A stretch of DNA of 64,000 nucleotides, from the NCBI RefSeq assembly GCF_004022215.1, contig NZ_SAUZ01000001.1, forward strand, positions 248,001 through 312,000, read 5' to 3'. The position numbers were made by a program, and so were the translations under genes. A model generated the notes under the pieces. That model ran no database searches and was not told the origin of the DNA. It was given only the letters and a program-made list of their open reading frames with translations. Shown here piece by piece: positions 51,688 to 61,460 of this stretch; position 1 is the stretch's first letter; each line of letters begins with the position of its first letter. The stretch comes from Paenirhodobacter populi (GTDB lineage Bacteria; Pseudomonadota; Alphaproteobacteria; Rhodobacterales; Rhodobacteraceae).

Positions 51688-52314
51688 CTACCGGAAGTTC
51701 CGGCTGTCCTTGATCTGGTCCCAGGCCCAGACGACCTCCTGCAGCATTTCCTCCTGCGAGCGGTCGCCGCCGTTCATGTCGGGGTGCAGCACCTTGATCA
51801 GCGCCTTGTACTGGGCGCGGATCTCGGTCTTGCTCATCGTGTCGCGGGCGTCGAGGATGTCGAGCGCGCGGCGTTCCGTCGGAGGCAGCTTGCGTCCGAC
51901 CGTAGTGCGCCCCGGGTTCTGCGTCGCATTGGCGCCGAGCATTTCATGGGGATCGGTGATCCCGTGCCGCGCCCAGCCCATTTCCTCTTTCGTCTTGTGG
52001 CCAAAGGGCTTGGTCGGCCGTTCCCAGACCGTCGCATTGTCGAGGAAGCGCTGGAATTCCTCTTCCGACTGACCTTGGAAATAGTTCCAGTTCAGATTGT
52101 ATTCGCGGATATGTTCCTTGCAGAACCAGTAGTAGTCGTCGAGCACCTTGGGGCTTTTCGGCGCGCGATACTGACCGGGTTCGTTGCAGCCTTCATGGTC
52201 GCACTTCCGGGTCGAGGTCTCGAAAGCGCCGGACATGCCGCGCCTGCCTTTGGTGCGCCGCTTCTTGTCGGCGGCTGCCGAGATGTTGAAGCCGAAGGGA
52301 TCGCCCGTGCTCAT
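51688..52314 (-). CDS. J-domain (DnaJ-like) protein with N-terminal Cys motif
   Basis: 208 residues. A Cys/His cluster (Cys38, Cys43, Cys65, His68: CDHEGC and FCKEH) may bind zinc. The C-terminus (about 150-208) is a J domain with HPD at 177-179 (VLHPDMNGG) and LDARDTMSKTEIRAQYKALI as helices I-II. It should recruit an Hsp70; a divergent Hsp70-like gene lies in this window at 61461, but pairing is unproven. It follows no operon partner closely. Confidence 0.88.
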   Translation of the reverse strand: MSTGDPFGFNISAAADKKRRTKGRRGMSGAFETSTRKCDHEGCNEPGQYRAPKSPKVLDDYYWFCKEHIREYNLNWNYFQGQSEEEFQRFLDNATVWERPTKPFGHKTKEEMGWARHGITDPHEMLGANATQNPGRTTVGRKLPPTERRALDILDARDTMSKTEIRAQYKALIKVLHPDMNGGDRSQEEMLQEVVWAWDQIKDSRNFR

Positions 52315-52464
52315 CCTTACCTCGTGTTCTGGTCGTCATTCCTCAGGCCGGTTCCGGGGCGGAAGCGGCGCCGGAGCCGGGGCGCGGGGCGTCCGACTCG
52401 GGCGAGGCAGTTTAGGGGAAATGGCGGGACTTGTAAGGTCAAAAGCCCCCGGATGCCGCGGATG

Positions 52465-52833
52465 TCAGGCCTCGGCCTCTTCCGCCGGGCCAAGGCGCGG
52501 TGCCCTGCCCTCGGGGGCGAAGGCCGACAGGTGGCCGCTGCGCGGCTGTTCCTGCGTGGGGGCCGAAATCGCGGCAATGGCCTGCGGGGCGCCGCCCCCC
52601 TGAACCGGACGGCGGAACACCAGCAGATTGTGGAAGACGGTCGTTTTCGACGTCAGGCCGGTACGTTCCTCGGCGGGCAGGGTATCGGCGCGCCAGTATT
52701 CCCAGCCGTCGCGGGCCATTTCATTCATCACCTGCGTCAGCGCATGGGCGAAGCGTTCGGCCCCGGTCTTCAGGCCGCGTTCCTTTTCGCCGCGCGAGGG
52801 AGCGGGAATCACATTGTATTCGTAGGACTGCAT
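52465..52833 (-). CDS. DUF4177 protein
   Basis: 122 residues from ATG 52833. The N-terminal half (MQSYEYNVIPAPSRGEKERG, then MNEMARDGWEYWRADTLPAE) is the DUF4177 pattern of a small strand-helix-strand fold. The second half (about 85-122) is Pro/Gln/Ala-rich and probably disordered. Function unknown. It is 150 bases upstream of the J-domain gene on the same strand. Confidence 0.8.
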   Translation of the reverse strand: MQSYEYNVIPAPSRGEKERGLKTGAERFAHALTQVMNEMARDGWEYWRADTLPAEERTGLTSKTTVFHNLLVFRRPVQGGGAPQAIAAISAPTQEQPRSGHLSAFAPEGRAPRLGPAEEAEA

Positions 52834-52970
52834 TGCTGAACCTCGTCTGGCATTGCGGCCGTGCATCTGGGGCCGGGCATCTGGCCGGTGGAACTGCGCC
52901 GCTCTAGGCCTTCCCGTCATGCGCGTCAATAAACGATGGAGAGACCGAGATGGGGGCGATGCGGGAAAAA

Positions 52971-52994
52971 ACAAGCCCCGCGTTCCGCGGGGCT
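52971..52994 (-). terminator. Rho-independent terminator of gatB
   Basis: On the minus strand AGCCCCGC (52994-52987) pairs with GCGGGGCT (52981-52974) over a 5-base loop and is followed by TGTTTTTT, a proper U-tract. It lies 8 bases after the gatB stop. Confidence 0.9.
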
Positions 52995-53002
52995 TTCGGG
53001 GG

Positions 53003-54517
53003 TCAGAGGCCGAGCTTCTTCGCCACCAGTTCATTCACCGCCGCCGGGTTCGCCTTGCCGCCCGAGGCCTTCATCACCTGACCCACGAACCAGCCGGCGA
53101 GCTTCGGATTGGCCTTGGCCTTTTCCACCTGCGCGGGGTTTGCGGCGATGATCTCGTCCACCGCCTTTTCGATCGCGCCGAGGTCGGTGACCTGCTTCAT
53201 CCCGCGCGCGTCCACGATCTGAGCCGGATCGCCGCCTTCGGTATAGACGATCTCGAACAGGTCCTTGGCGATCTTGCCCGAAATGTCGCCCGACTTGATC
53301 AGCCGGATGATGCCGCCCAGCTGCACGGGGCTGACGGGGCTGTCGCCGATCTCGGCGCCGTCCTTCTTCAGTCGGCCGAACAGCTCGTTGATGACCCAGT
53401 TCGCGGCGAGCTTGCCGTCTTCGCAGGCGGTCACGACCGCCTCGAAGTAATCGGCGTTCTCGACCTCGGCCGTCAGCACCGAAGCGTCGTATTCGCTCAG
53501 GCCCAGATCGGTGACGAAGCGGTGCTTCTTGGCGTCCGGCAGTTCGGGCATGGTCGCGGCGATGTCGTCGACCCAGCCCTGCTCGATTTCCAGCGGCAGG
53601 AGGTCCGGGCAGGGGAAGTAGCGGTAATCGTGCGCCTCTTCCTTCGAGCGCATCGAGCGCGTCTCGTTCTTGTCCGGATCATACAGGCGGGTTTCCTGCA
53701 CCACCTTGCCGCCGTCTTCCAGAATGGCGATCTGGCGGCGCGCCTCGTAGTCGATTGCGGCCTGGATGAAGCGCATGGAGTTCATGTTCTTCAGCTCGCA
53801 GCGCGTGCCGAGATGGCCGAAATCCTGCGTTTCCTGATATTTCTCATACTGGCCGGGGCGGCAGACCGAGACGTTCACATCGGCGCGCAGGTTGCCGTTC
53901 TGCATGTTGCCGTCGCAGGTGCCCAGATAGCGCAGGATCTGGCGCAGCTTGACGACATAGGCGGCCGCCTCCTCGGGGCCGCGGATATCGGGGCGCGAGA
54001 CGATTTCCATCAGCGCCACGCCGGTGCGGTTGAGATCGACGAAGGACATGTTCGGATCCATGTCGTGGATCGACTTGCCGGCATCCTGTTCCAGATGGAT
54101 CCGCTCGATACGCACCTTGCGCGCGACGCCCGGCCCCATGTCGACAAGGATCTCGCCTTCGCCCACGATCGGGTGGTAGAGCTGGCTGATCTGGTAGCCC
54201 TGCGGCAGGTCCGGATAGAAATAGTTCTTGCGGTCGAAGGCCGAACGCAGGTTGATCGCCGCCTTCAGGCCAAGCCCGGTGCGCACCGCCTGCGCGACGC
54301 AGAATTCGTTGATGACCGGCAGCATCCCCGGCATCGCCGCATCGACGAAGGCCACATGGCTGTTCGGCTCCGCCCCGAAGCCGGTCGAGGCGCCGGAGAA
54401 CAGCTTGGCGTTCGAGCTGACCTGCGCATGGACCTCCATCCCGATCACCAGTTCCCAATCGTGTTTGGCACCGGCGATGACTTTCGGTTCGGGGGTCTTG
54501 TAGCTGAGGTCAAGCAT
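53003..54517 (-). CDS. gatB: Aspartyl/glutamyl-tRNA amidotransferase subunit B
   Basis: 504 residues. [39 protein letters not shown] and DFNRTG-type [17 protein letters not shown] are the GatB kinase-domain motifs, and the C-terminal YqeY-like tRNA-binding domain (about 350-504) is complete. With GatA and GatC (not in the window) it converts Glu-tRNA(Gln) or Asp-tRNA(Asn). ATG 54517 matches family N-termini ([11 protein letters not shown]); ATG 54526 is three codons longer and closer to the GGAAGGA ribosome site. Confidence 0.96.
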   Translation of the reverse strand: MLDLSYKTPEPKVIAGAKHDWELVIGMEVHAQVSSNAKLFSGASTGFGAEPNSHVAFVDAAMPGMLPVINEFCVAQAVRTGLGLKAAINLRSAFDRKNYFYPDLPQGYQISQLYHPIVGEGEILVDMGPGVARKVRIERIHLEQDAGKSIHDMDPNMSFVDLNRTGVALMEIVSRPDIRGPEEAAAYVVKLRQILRYLGTCDGNMQNGNLRADVNVSVCRPGQYEKYQETQDFGHLGTRCELKNMNSMRFIQAAIDYEARRQIAILEDGGKVVQETRLYDPDKNETRSMRSKEEAHDYRYFPCPDLLPLEIEQGWVDDIAATMPELPDAKKHRFVTDLGLSEYDASVLTAEVENADYFEAVVTACEDGKLAANWVINELFGRLKKDGAEIGDSPVSPVQLGGIIRLIKSGDISGKIAKDLFEIVYTEGGDPAQIVDARGMKQVTDLGAIEKAVDEIIAANPAQVEKAKANPKLAGWFVGQVMKASGGKANPAAVNELVAKKLGL

Positions 54518-54607
54518 GGTCCGCATCCGTTTCAGGTCCTTCCGCCTTCTAGGACAGCACGGCGACCGGGGCAAGTTCCGAGGCGTCATCCCCGCGGAGA
54601 GCGCGCA

Positions 54608-54664
54608 GGGGGCGCTGCCCCCTCGGCCTTCGGCCTCACCCCCGGGATATTTATGGAAACACGA
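54608..54664 (-). repeat. Interspersed repeat copy 12 (inverted)
   Basis: Constant hairpin GGGGGC-GCT-GCCCCC (54608-54622); variable stem GGCC-TTC-GGCC (54625-54635); CCCCCGGGATATTTATGG with AAACACGAA tail. Tail-to-tail pair with copy 13, about 16 bases apart. Confidence 0.9.
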
Positions 54665-54680
54665 AAGCCATGCGCTTCTG

Positions 54681-54738
54681 CCGTCGTTTTTCCAAAAATA
54701 TCCCGGGGGAGCCCGGAACGGGCGGGGGCAGCGCCCCC
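54681..54738 (+). repeat. Interspersed repeat copy 13
   Basis: CGTCGTTTTTCCAAAAATAT begins the head; variable stem GCCCG-GAA-CGGGC (54711-54723); constant hairpin GGGGGC-AGC-GCCCCC (54724-54738). It ends 9 bases from the pepN stop, so on the pepN transcript the constant hairpin comes first. Confidence 0.9.
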
Positions 54739-54747
54739 TGCGACGGT

Positions 54748-57294
54748 TCAGCCCAGAAGCCGTGCGGTCATCTCGCCCAGATCGCGGCTGAGGCTCGGCT
54801 GCGCGGCGATGCGCGCAAGCTCCGCCCGCATCTTCTCCTGCCGGGCTTTGTCGTAGCGCGCCCATGTCTCGAAGGCCGTGGACATCCGCGCCGCGGTCTG
54901 CGGGTTCAGCGGGTCGAGCCGGATCAGCCAGTCGGCATAGAAACGGTAGCCCGCGCCGTCCTTGCGGTGGAAGCCCGCGTGGTTCGCCGACAGCCCGCCG
55001 AGGACCGAGCGGAAGCGGTTCGGGTTGCGCCAGTCGAACAGCGGATCCGAGGCGAGCCGGGCGGCGAGGTCCGGGGCCTCGTCCGGTGGGCAGAGCGAAA
55101 GCTGCGTGACGAACCATTTGTCCATCACCAGCGGGTTCCCCTGCCACCGCTTGCGGAAGGCGGCGAGTTCGGTTTCGGCCTTGCCCGCGGTCACCAGAAT
55201 GCCGAGCGCGCCGAGGCTTTCGGTCATGTTGCCGGCCGAGGCATAGAGCGCGCGCGCCCGCGCCGCGTCGTCGCGCAGCGACAGCAGCGACAGGCAGGCG
55301 AGCCGCAGCGACCGCAATCCGGCCGAGGCCGCATCGGGCTTGTAGGGGCCGGGGACGGCGCTGGCATCAAAGAGATGCGCGAGCGCGGTTTCATGCCGTT
55401 CGGCCAGCGCCGCCATCAGCGCGCGGCGGGCGCGGTGGATCGCATCCGGATCGACGGTCTGGCCCGCGGTGAACAGGCTCTGGGCGATCTCATCCTCGCC
55501 GGGCAGGCGCAGGATCAGCGCGCGGAAGGCGGGCGACAGGCTTTCGTCGCCGATCAGCGCGCCGAGCGCCTCGACATAGGCGGGATCGGGTTCCGCGCCG
55601 ACGGTCATCGCCGTCAGCGTCGCGCGGGCGAGGTTGCGCCCGGCTTCCCAGCGGTTGAACGGATCGGTGTCGTTCGCCAGCAGGAAGGCCTGTTCCTCGG
55701 CCGAGGTCTGGCGCTCCAGCACCACGGGCGCGGAAAAGCCCCGCAGGATCGACGGCACCGGCTTCGCGCCAAGCCCGGTGAAGGTGAAGCTCTGCCGGTC
55801 GCCGGTCATTTCCAGAACGGTCGTGGGCACCACCTCGTCACCGTTCGGCGACAGAAGCCCGACGGCGATCGGGATATGCCGCGCGGGTTTTTCCGGCTGG
55901 CCGGGCGTGGGCCGGGTTTCCTGCGTGAATTCCAGTGTATAGGTGCCGTCCTTGAAGTCATCCGTGACTTTCAGGCGCGGGGTTCCGGCATCGGTATACC
56001 AGTGCTTGAACTGGCTCAGGTCGCGGCCCGAGCTGTCCTCGAACACCTTGATCCAGTCCTCGATCGTGCAGGCCTGCCCGTCGTGGCGCTCGAAATAGAG
56101 ATCGAGCGCCTTGCGATAGCCTTCCGGCCCGACAAGGGTTTTCAGCATCCCCACCACCTCGGCGCCCTTTTCGTAGACGGTGGCGGTGTAGAAGTTGTTG
56201 ATCTCGCGGTAATGGTCGGGGCGCGGCGGATGGGAAAGCGGGCCTGCATCCTCGCGGAACTGCCGCCCACGAAGCGTGATCACATCCTCGATCCGCTTGA
56301 CCGGGCCGAGCCGCATGTCCGAGGTGAAGCTCTGGTCGCGGAAGACGGTCAGCCCCTCTTTCAGGCAGAGCTGGAACCAGTCGCGGCAGGTGATCCGGTC
56401 GCCGGTCCAGTTGTGGAAGTACTCGTGGCCGATCACCCCCTCGATCCGCTCGTAATCCAGATCGGTGGCGGTTTCCGGCGAGGCGAGGACGAGCTTGGAG
56501 TTGAAGATGTTCAGCCCCTTGTTCTCCATCGCGCCCATGTTGAAATCATCGACCGCGACGAGGTTGAAGAGGCTCAGGTCGTATTCCCGGCCATAGGCTT
56601 CCTCGTCCCATTTCATCGCGCGGGCGAGCGCGCCGAGCGCGAAGGCGGTGCGGTCCTCGTCGCCCGGGCGCACCCAGATGTTCAGATCGACGGTCTTGCC
56701 CGACATCGTGGTGAAGGTGCCATGCGTCGCGACCAGCTCTCCGGCGACGAGCGCAAAGAGATAGGCGGGCTTCGGCCAGGGATCGTCCCATTCGGCCCAG
56801 CCGGGGCCATGGCCCACGGGATTGCCGTTCGACAGGAGCACGGGCTGATCCCCCTCGATCCGCACGTGGAAGCGCGCCATCACATCGGGGCGGTCGGGAT
56901 AAAAGGTAATCTTGCGAAAGCCTTCCGCCTCGCATTGCGTGCAATACATGCCTTTCGACATGTAGAGCCCCTCAAGGGCGGTGTTGTCCTCGGGCGCGAT
57001 CTCGACCTCGGTTTCGAGGGTGAAGGCGCCTTCGGGCAGCGCGGCGGGATGGATCGTCAGCCCGGCCTCGGTCAGCAGGTAGTCGGCGGGTTTCAGCGCC
57101 TGCCCGTCGATGGCCAGCGAGATCAGTTTCAGCTCCTCGCCGTCCAGATGCAGGGGGGCGCCTTCCTCGCGCGGGGCGAGCGACAACGCAGCCTTCACCC
57201 GCGTCGCCTTGGGCGCAAGGCGGAAGGTCAGCGAGACGTGATCGAGCGTGAAGGGATAGGGGCGATAGTCGGAAAGATACGTGGTGCCGTCCAT
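54748..57294 (-). CDS. pepN: Aminopeptidase N
   Basis: 848 residues of the M1 family. The exopeptidase motif [11 protein letters not shown] and the zinc site [11 protein letters not shown] plus the downstream Glu in [11 protein letters not shown] are intact; four domains of the usual proteobacterial PepN layout fit the length. It is cytosolic, with broad specificity. The longer frame to 57444 would overlap glcB; ATG 57294 ([15 protein letters not shown]) gives the family start. Divergent from glcB across 140 bases. Confidence 0.95.
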   Translation of the reverse strand: MDGTTYLSDYRPYPFTLDHVSLTFRLAPKATRVKAALSLAPREEGAPLHLDGEELKLISLAIDGQALKPADYLLTEAGLTIHPAALPEGAFTLETEVEIAPEDNTALEGLYMSKGMYCTQCEAEGFRKITFYPDRPDVMARFHVRIEGDQPVLLSNGNPVGHGPGWAEWDDPWPKPAYLFALVAGELVATHGTFTTMSGKTVDLNIWVRPGDEDRTAFALGALARAMKWDEEAYGREYDLSLFNLVAVDDFNMGAMENKGLNIFNSKLVLASPETATDLDYERIEGVIGHEYFHNWTGDRITCRDWFQLCLKEGLTVFRDQSFTSDMRLGPVKRIEDVITLRGRQFREDAGPLSHPPRPDHYREINNFYTATVYEKGAEVVGMLKTLVGPEGYRKALDLYFERHDGQACTIEDWIKVFEDSSGRDLSQFKHWYTDAGTPRLKVTDDFKDGTYTLEFTQETRPTPGQPEKPARHIPIAVGLLSPNGDEVVPTTVLEMTGDRQSFTFTGLGAKPVPSILRGFSAPVVLERQTSAEEQAFLLANDTDPFNRWEAGRNLARATLTAMTVGAEPDPAYVEALGALIGDESLSPAFRALILRLPGEDEIAQSLFTAGQTVDPDAIHRARRALMAALAERHETALAHLFDASAVPGPYKPDAASAGLRSLRLACLSLLSLRDDAARARALYASAGNMTESLGALGILVTAGKAETELAAFRKRWQGNPLVMDKWFVTQLSLCPPDEAPDLAARLASDPLFDWRNPNRFRSVLGGLSANHAGFHRKDGAGYRFYADWLIRLDPLNPQTAARMSTAFETWARYDKARQEKMRAELARIAAQPSLSRDLGEMTARLLG

Positions 57295-57434
57295 GAAAAC
57301 CTGCCTTTCGGTTGCGCTCAAGCTAGGCATCTGTCCGGGCGGGGGCAAGGTGATGTGAGGGAACGCAGCGGGATTTCGGCTGGACAGCCGCGCGCTTCGT
57401 GCCGAAACTCCCCCAAACGGAAAAGGAGGGTCCG

Positions 57435-59591
57435 ATGACCGCACGGGTGGAACGCGAAGGGTTGCAGGTGGCGGCGGAGCTTGCCGACTTCATCGAGGCG
57501 CAGGCGCTGCCCGGGACGGGCGTCGATCCGGCGGCCTTCTGGGCGGGGTTTTCGACGCTCCTGCATGATCTTGGCCCGAAGAACCGCGATTTTCTGGCGC
57601 GGCGCGAGGCGATACAGGCGCGGATCGACGCCTGGCATCTGGAACACCGGGGCGAGGGGCATGACGCCACCGCCTACCGCGCCTTTCTGGAAGAGATCGG
57701 CTATATCGTCCCCGAAGGCCCCGATTTCACCATCGAGACGCCGCGCACCGACCCGGAATTCGCCACCGTCTGCGGGCCGCAGCTTGTGGTGCCGATCATG
57801 AACGCGCGCTATGCGCTGAATGCCGCCAATGCGCGGTGGGGCAGCCTTTACGATGCGCTTTACGGCACGGATGCGCTTGGCGATCTGCCGCAGGGCAAGG
57901 GCTACGATCCGGCGCGCGGGGCGCGGGTGATCGCCTGGGCGAAGGAGTTCCTTGACGGCGCGGCGCCCTTGGTCGCCGGATCGTGGAAGGATGTCACGCG
58001 GCTCTGGGTGCAGGACGGCGGATTGTTCGCCGAGACCTCGGAGGAAACCGGGCTGATGGACCCGGCGGCGTTCGTGGGCTATGCCGGCCCGGCGGATGCG
58101 CCGACGGAAATCGTTTTGAAACACAATGACCTGCATGTCATTGTCGAGGTGAATCCTGAACATCCGATCGGCCGCGACGATCCCGCCCATATCGCCGATA
58201 TGCGGCTGGAATCGGCGATTTCCTCGATCATGGACTGCGAGGATTCCGTCGCCGCCGTCGATGCGCCCGACAAGGTCCTGGCCTATGAAAACTGGCTCGG
58301 CCTGATGAAGGGCGATCTGGTCGAGGAGGTCGCCAAGAACGGCAGGACCTTCACCCGCAGCCTCGCCCCGGACCTGACCTTCACCGCGCCTGAAGGCGGC
58401 GAGGTCACGCTCAAGGGCCGGGCGCTGATGCTGGTGCGCAATGTCGGCCATCTGATGACCAATCCCGCCATCCTGACCCGCGACGGGGAAGAGGTCTACG
58501 AGGGCCTGATGGATGCGATGGTCACCACGCTCTGCGCGATTCACGATCTGCAGAAAACCGAAGGGCCGCGCAATTCGGTCACCGGCTCGGTCTATGTGGT
58601 GAAGCCCAAGATGCACGGGCCGCAGGAAGTCGCCTTCGCCGACGAGATCTTTGGCCGGGTGGAGGATGTGCTGGGCCTTCCGCGCTATACCGTCAAGCTT
58701 GGCATCATGGACGAGGAACGCCGCACCTCGGTCAATCTGAAGGAATGTATCCGCGCGGCGAAGCACCGGGTGGCGTTCATCAACACCGGCTTCCTCGACC
58801 GGACGGGGGACGAGATCCACACCTCGATGGAGGCCGGGCCGATGCTGCGCAAGGGCGAGATGAAATCGCAGCCCTGGATTCAGGCCTATGAGGATCGCAA
58901 CGTCGATATCGGGCTTGCCTGCGGGCTGGCGGGCAAGGCGCAGATCGGCAAGGGAATGTGGGCGATGCCCGACCGCATGGCCGACATGCTGGCGCAGAAG
59001 GTCGGCCATCCGCTGGCCGGGGCGAATTGCGCCTGGGTGCCCAGCCCCACCGCCGCGACGCTGCATGCGACGCATTACCATCAGGTCGACGTCAAGGCCC
59101 GCCAGCAGGAGATCGCCACCCGGCACCGTCCGGCGCGGCTCGACGATCTGCTGACCATCCCGCTGGCCTCGGGGCGCAACTATGCCGACGCCGACATCAC
59201 CGCCGAGATCGAGAACAACGCGCAGGGCATCCTTGGCTATGTCGTCCGCTGGGTCGATCAGGGCGTCGGCTGTTCCAAGGTGCCCGATATCCACGATGTC
59301 GCGCTGATGGAGGATCGCGCCACCTGCCGGATTTCCAGTCAGGCGCTGGCGAACTGGCTGCATCACGGCGTGGTCAGCGAGGGGCGGGTGATGGAGGCCC
59401 TGCGCAAGATGGCCGCCGTCGTCGACCGGCAGAACGCGGGCGATCCCGCCTATCACCCGATGGCGCCGGATTTCGAGGGGCTGGCCTTTCAGGCGGCCTG
59501 CGACCTCGTGTTCCTCGGCCGGGTGCAGCCCTCGGGCTATACCGAACCCGTGCTCCATGCCCGCCGCCAGCAGGTGAAGGCGCAGGCGTGA
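57435..59591 (+). CDS. glcB: Malate synthase G
   Basis: A 718-residue G-type malate synthase condensing glyoxylate and acetyl-CoA. [40 protein letters not shown] and the [20 protein letters not shown] region are family hallmarks; the long single chain distinguishes it from the short A type. AAAAGGAGGGTCCG before ATG 57435 is a strong ribosome site. Isocitrate lyase is not in the window. A strong hairpin follows the stop. Confidence 0.96.
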   Translation: MTARVEREGLQVAAELADFIEAQALPGTGVDPAAFWAGFSTLLHDLGPKNRDFLARREAIQARIDAWHLEHRGEGHDATAYRAFLEEIGYIVPEGPDFTIETPRTDPEFATVCGPQLVVPIMNARYALNAANARWGSLYDALYGTDALGDLPQGKGYDPARGARVIAWAKEFLDGAAPLVAGSWKDVTRLWVQDGGLFAETSEETGLMDPAAFVGYAGPADAPTEIVLKHNDLHVIVEVNPEHPIGRDDPAHIADMRLESAISSIMDCEDSVAAVDAPDKVLAYENWLGLMKGDLVEEVAKNGRTFTRSLAPDLTFTAPEGGEVTLKGRALMLVRNVGHLMTNPAILTRDGEEVYEGLMDAMVTTLCAIHDLQKTEGPRNSVTGSVYVVKPKMHGPQEVAFADEIFGRVEDVLGLPRYTVKLGIMDEERRTSVNLKECIRAAKHRVAFINTGFLDRTGDEIHTSMEAGPMLRKGEMKSQPWIQAYEDRNVDIGLACGLAGKAQIGKGMWAMPDRMADMLAQKVGHPLAGANCAWVPSPTAATLHATHYHQVDVKARQQEIATRHRPARLDDLLTIPLASGRNYADADITAEIENNAQGILGYVVRWVDQGVGCSKVPDIHDVALMEDRATCRISSQALANWLHHGVVSEGRVMEALRKMAAVVDRQNAGDPAYHPMAPDFEGLAFQAACDLVFLGRVQPSGYTEPVLHARRQQVKAQA

Positions 59592-59604
59592 ACGCATCCG
59601 CAAG

Positions 59605-59629
59605 GGGCGGCGGATCCCCGCCGCCGCCC
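59605..59629 (+). terminator. Hairpin terminator of glcB
   Basis: GGGCGGCGG (59605-59613) pairs with CCGCCGCCC (59621-59629) (or GGCGGCGG with CCGCCGCC shifted by three), followed by GTATTTT. It lies 13 bases after the glcB stop. Confidence 0.75.
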
Positions 59630-59633
59630 GTAT

Positions 59634-59651
59634 TTTCGGCATATGCCGAAA
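59634..59651. promoter_or_regulatory. Perfect 18-bp palindrome, candidate operator
   Basis: TTTCGGCATATGCCGAAA is a perfect inverted repeat without spacer. It lies 77 bases ahead of the glutamine amidotransferase gene and just after the glcB terminator. The size and symmetry fit a dimeric regulator site. As RNA it could also add to glcB termination. No regulator for it is identified. Confidence 0.5.
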
Positions 59652-59727
59652 TGCACAGCCTTTGCGCTTTCGCTGGCCTTTTCCTCGCCGCTTTCGCCGA
59701 TTAGGTTGGCGGCGAAAGGACGGCATC

Positions 59728-60501
59728 ATGGCAAGACCTGTTATCGGTATCATCGGCAATCGCGGGCTGATCAACAACCGCTATCCCGTGCATGAAGGCG
59801 GGCAGATGAATTCCTGCGCGGTCGCGCATGTGGCGGATTGCATTCCGATGCTGATCCCCGCCGATCCGGATTACATGTCCATCGGCGAATTGCTGGATGT
59901 CTGCGACGGCTTCCTGCTGACCGGCGGGCGGCCGAACGTCCATCCATCGGAATATGGCGAGGAAGAAAGCCCCATCTACGGCACCTTTGACCGGGCGCGG
60001 GATGCGATCACCCTTCCGCTGGTGCGCGCCTGCGTGGAACGCGGGCAGCCTTTCTTGGGCATCTGCCGCGGCTTTCAGGAGGTGAACGTGGCGATGGGCG
60101 GCTCGCTCCACCCCGAGATCCGCGAGCTGCCGGGCCGGATGAACCACCGGATGCCGCCCGACGGCACGATGGAAGAGGTCTTTGCCCTGCGCCACAAGGT
60201 GACCCTGACGCCGGGCGGGCAGTTCGCGCGGCTGTTCGGCGCCGACGAGGTGATGACCAACACCCTGCACGGGCAGGGGATTCACCGGCCGGGCGCGCGC
60301 GTCGTCATCGAGGGCACCGCCCCCGACGGCACGCCCGAGGCGATCTATGTGAAGGACGCGCCGGGCTTCACCATGGCCGTGCAATGGCACCCGGAATGGA
60401 ATGCCGATTCGGACCCCGTATCCCGCCCGTTGTTCACCGCGTTCGGCGATGCGGCGCGGGCCTGGGTCGCGCGCAAATGCCCCTCGGCCCGCGTCGCCTG
60501 A
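59728..60501 (+). CDS. Gamma-glutamyl-gamma-aminobutyrate hydrolase-like amidotransferase
   Basis: A 257-residue class I glutamine amidotransferase-like hydrolase (C26 peptidase family). The nucleophile is Cys113 in FLGICRGFQEVNVAMGG; His and Glu follow in AVQWHPEWNADSDP. Best match is PuuD-like enzymes that hydrolyse gamma-Glu-GABA in putrescine breakdown; no other puu genes are near, so the substrate is uncertain. ATG 59728 was chosen (MARPVIGIIGNRG), with GAAAGGACGG upstream. Confidence 0.88.
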   Translation: MARPVIGIIGNRGLINNRYPVHEGGQMNSCAVAHVADCIPMLIPADPDYMSIGELLDVCDGFLLTGGRPNVHPSEYGEEESPIYGTFDRARDAITLPLVRACVERGQPFLGICRGFQEVNVAMGGSLHPEIRELPGRMNHRMPPDGTMEEVFALRHKVTLTPGGQFARLFGADEVMTNTLHGQGIHRPGARVVIEGTAPDGTPEAIYVKDAPGFTMAVQWHPEWNADSDPVSRPLFTAFGDAARAWVARKCPSARVA

Positions 60502-61287
60502 TCAAAGCTTGCGGGTCACGTCCTTGCGCGCGAAGGATTTGAGGTCTTCGCCATATTCCACAAGCCAGCGGCGCACGCTTTCCGGGTCGCGCTTCGCCAG
60601 TGCCGACAGCCAGTCGGCGATGGCCTTCTGGATGAACCAGTTGCGGTCCGGGGCCAGCGTCGCGCACCAGTCCAGAATGCGGTCGCGCGCGGCGCTTTCC
60701 TGCGCGTCGGGATGACGGGCGCGGGTCAGGGGCAGGGTGGCCGTCAGCGTCGTCCGCCGGGTCCAGAGGTTGTCGGACGCCAGCCAGCCCGCGATCCCGT
60801 CCAGCCGCGCCAGATCCGCCGTCACCCGCCGCGCCGCCGCGGCCGAGACCGCATCGGCGATCGCCCATGTGTCCAGATCGCCGACCCAGCCGCGGATCAG
60901 ATCCCAGGCCGCATCGTCGGGCCGTATCCGCGCCTGCGTCATCAGCTTCGCCGCCGCGATCTTCGCCTCATGGATGTCGCTGTCCCAGAGCCCGCGTGCC
61001 AGCGCGAGCCGTTCCTCCGCCGTGGCCTGCGCCCGCCAGAGCCGCACCTGATCCTCGATCAGCGGCGCCGCGACGCCCAGATAGCGCCGCGCGGTCTTGT
61101 GATACTCCGCCGCCTGCGTCGCCCGTTCCGCATCGCCCGAGGCTTCGAGCAACGCGATCGCCTCACCCACCGTCGGCGCGGGGCCGAGGTCTTCGGTCTC
61201 CGCCGTTTCCTCATATTGTTGGTAATCCGCGTCCGAGGCGGCATAGGCGCGCGCCTCTTCGGCAAGGCGGGCCTCTTCCTCGGTCAT
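60502..61287 (-). CDS. DNA alkylation repair-like (AlkD-type HEAT) protein
   Basis: 261 residues from ATG 61287. The helical repeat body matches the AlkD family: EYHKTARRYLGVAAPLIEDQ, ARGLWDSDIHEAKIAAAKLM, VGDLDTWAIADAVSA and WFIQKAIADWLSALAKRDPESV. Characterised members excise 3-methyladenine and 7-methylguanine. The N-terminal 50 residues (acidic, EEEARLAEEARAYAASDADY) are not part of the usual fold, so the start may be further downstream; upstream in-frame codons to 61446 are also open. Its stop abuts the convergent gene's stop at 60501. Confidence 0.8.
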   Translation of the reverse strand: MTEEEARLAEEARAYAASDADYQQYEETAETEDLGPAPTVGEAIALLEASGDAERATQAAEYHKTARRYLGVAAPLIEDQVRLWRAQATAEERLALARGLWDSDIHEAKIAAAKLMTQARIRPDDAAWDLIRGWVGDLDTWAIADAVSAAAARRVTADLARLDGIAGWLASDNLWTRRTTLTATLPLTRARHPDAQESAARDRILDWCATLAPDRNWFIQKAIADWLSALAKRDPESVRRWLVEYGEDLKSFARKDVTRKL

Positions 61288-61460
61288 CGGGCGGTTGTCC
61301 GCATCGGCGCGGATCACTTTGCTGTTGCGGGCCAAATCTGCATCCCTCGCTGTTCCCCCGACAGATAGCCGCCGAAGGCCCCGCTTGCCAGCGGTCATTC
61401 CGCTTGCGCCCGGCGGCGGAACCGGATAGCCCGCCACCCCCGGCACAGGAGGATCCCCGC

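Noticed and set aside
52853-54856. Open frame of 667 codons opposite gatB
   Set aside because: Antisense artefact of high GC; runs through the gatB terminator and a repeat element.
54670-57438. Open frame of 922 codons on the + strand opposite pepN
   Set aside because: It mirrors pepN codon structure and has no domain; pepN has intact zinc and GAMEN motifs on the other strand.
57318-59777. Open frame of 819 codons opposite glcB
   Set aside because: Antisense artefact; glcB carries all malate synthase motifs and a strong ribosome site.
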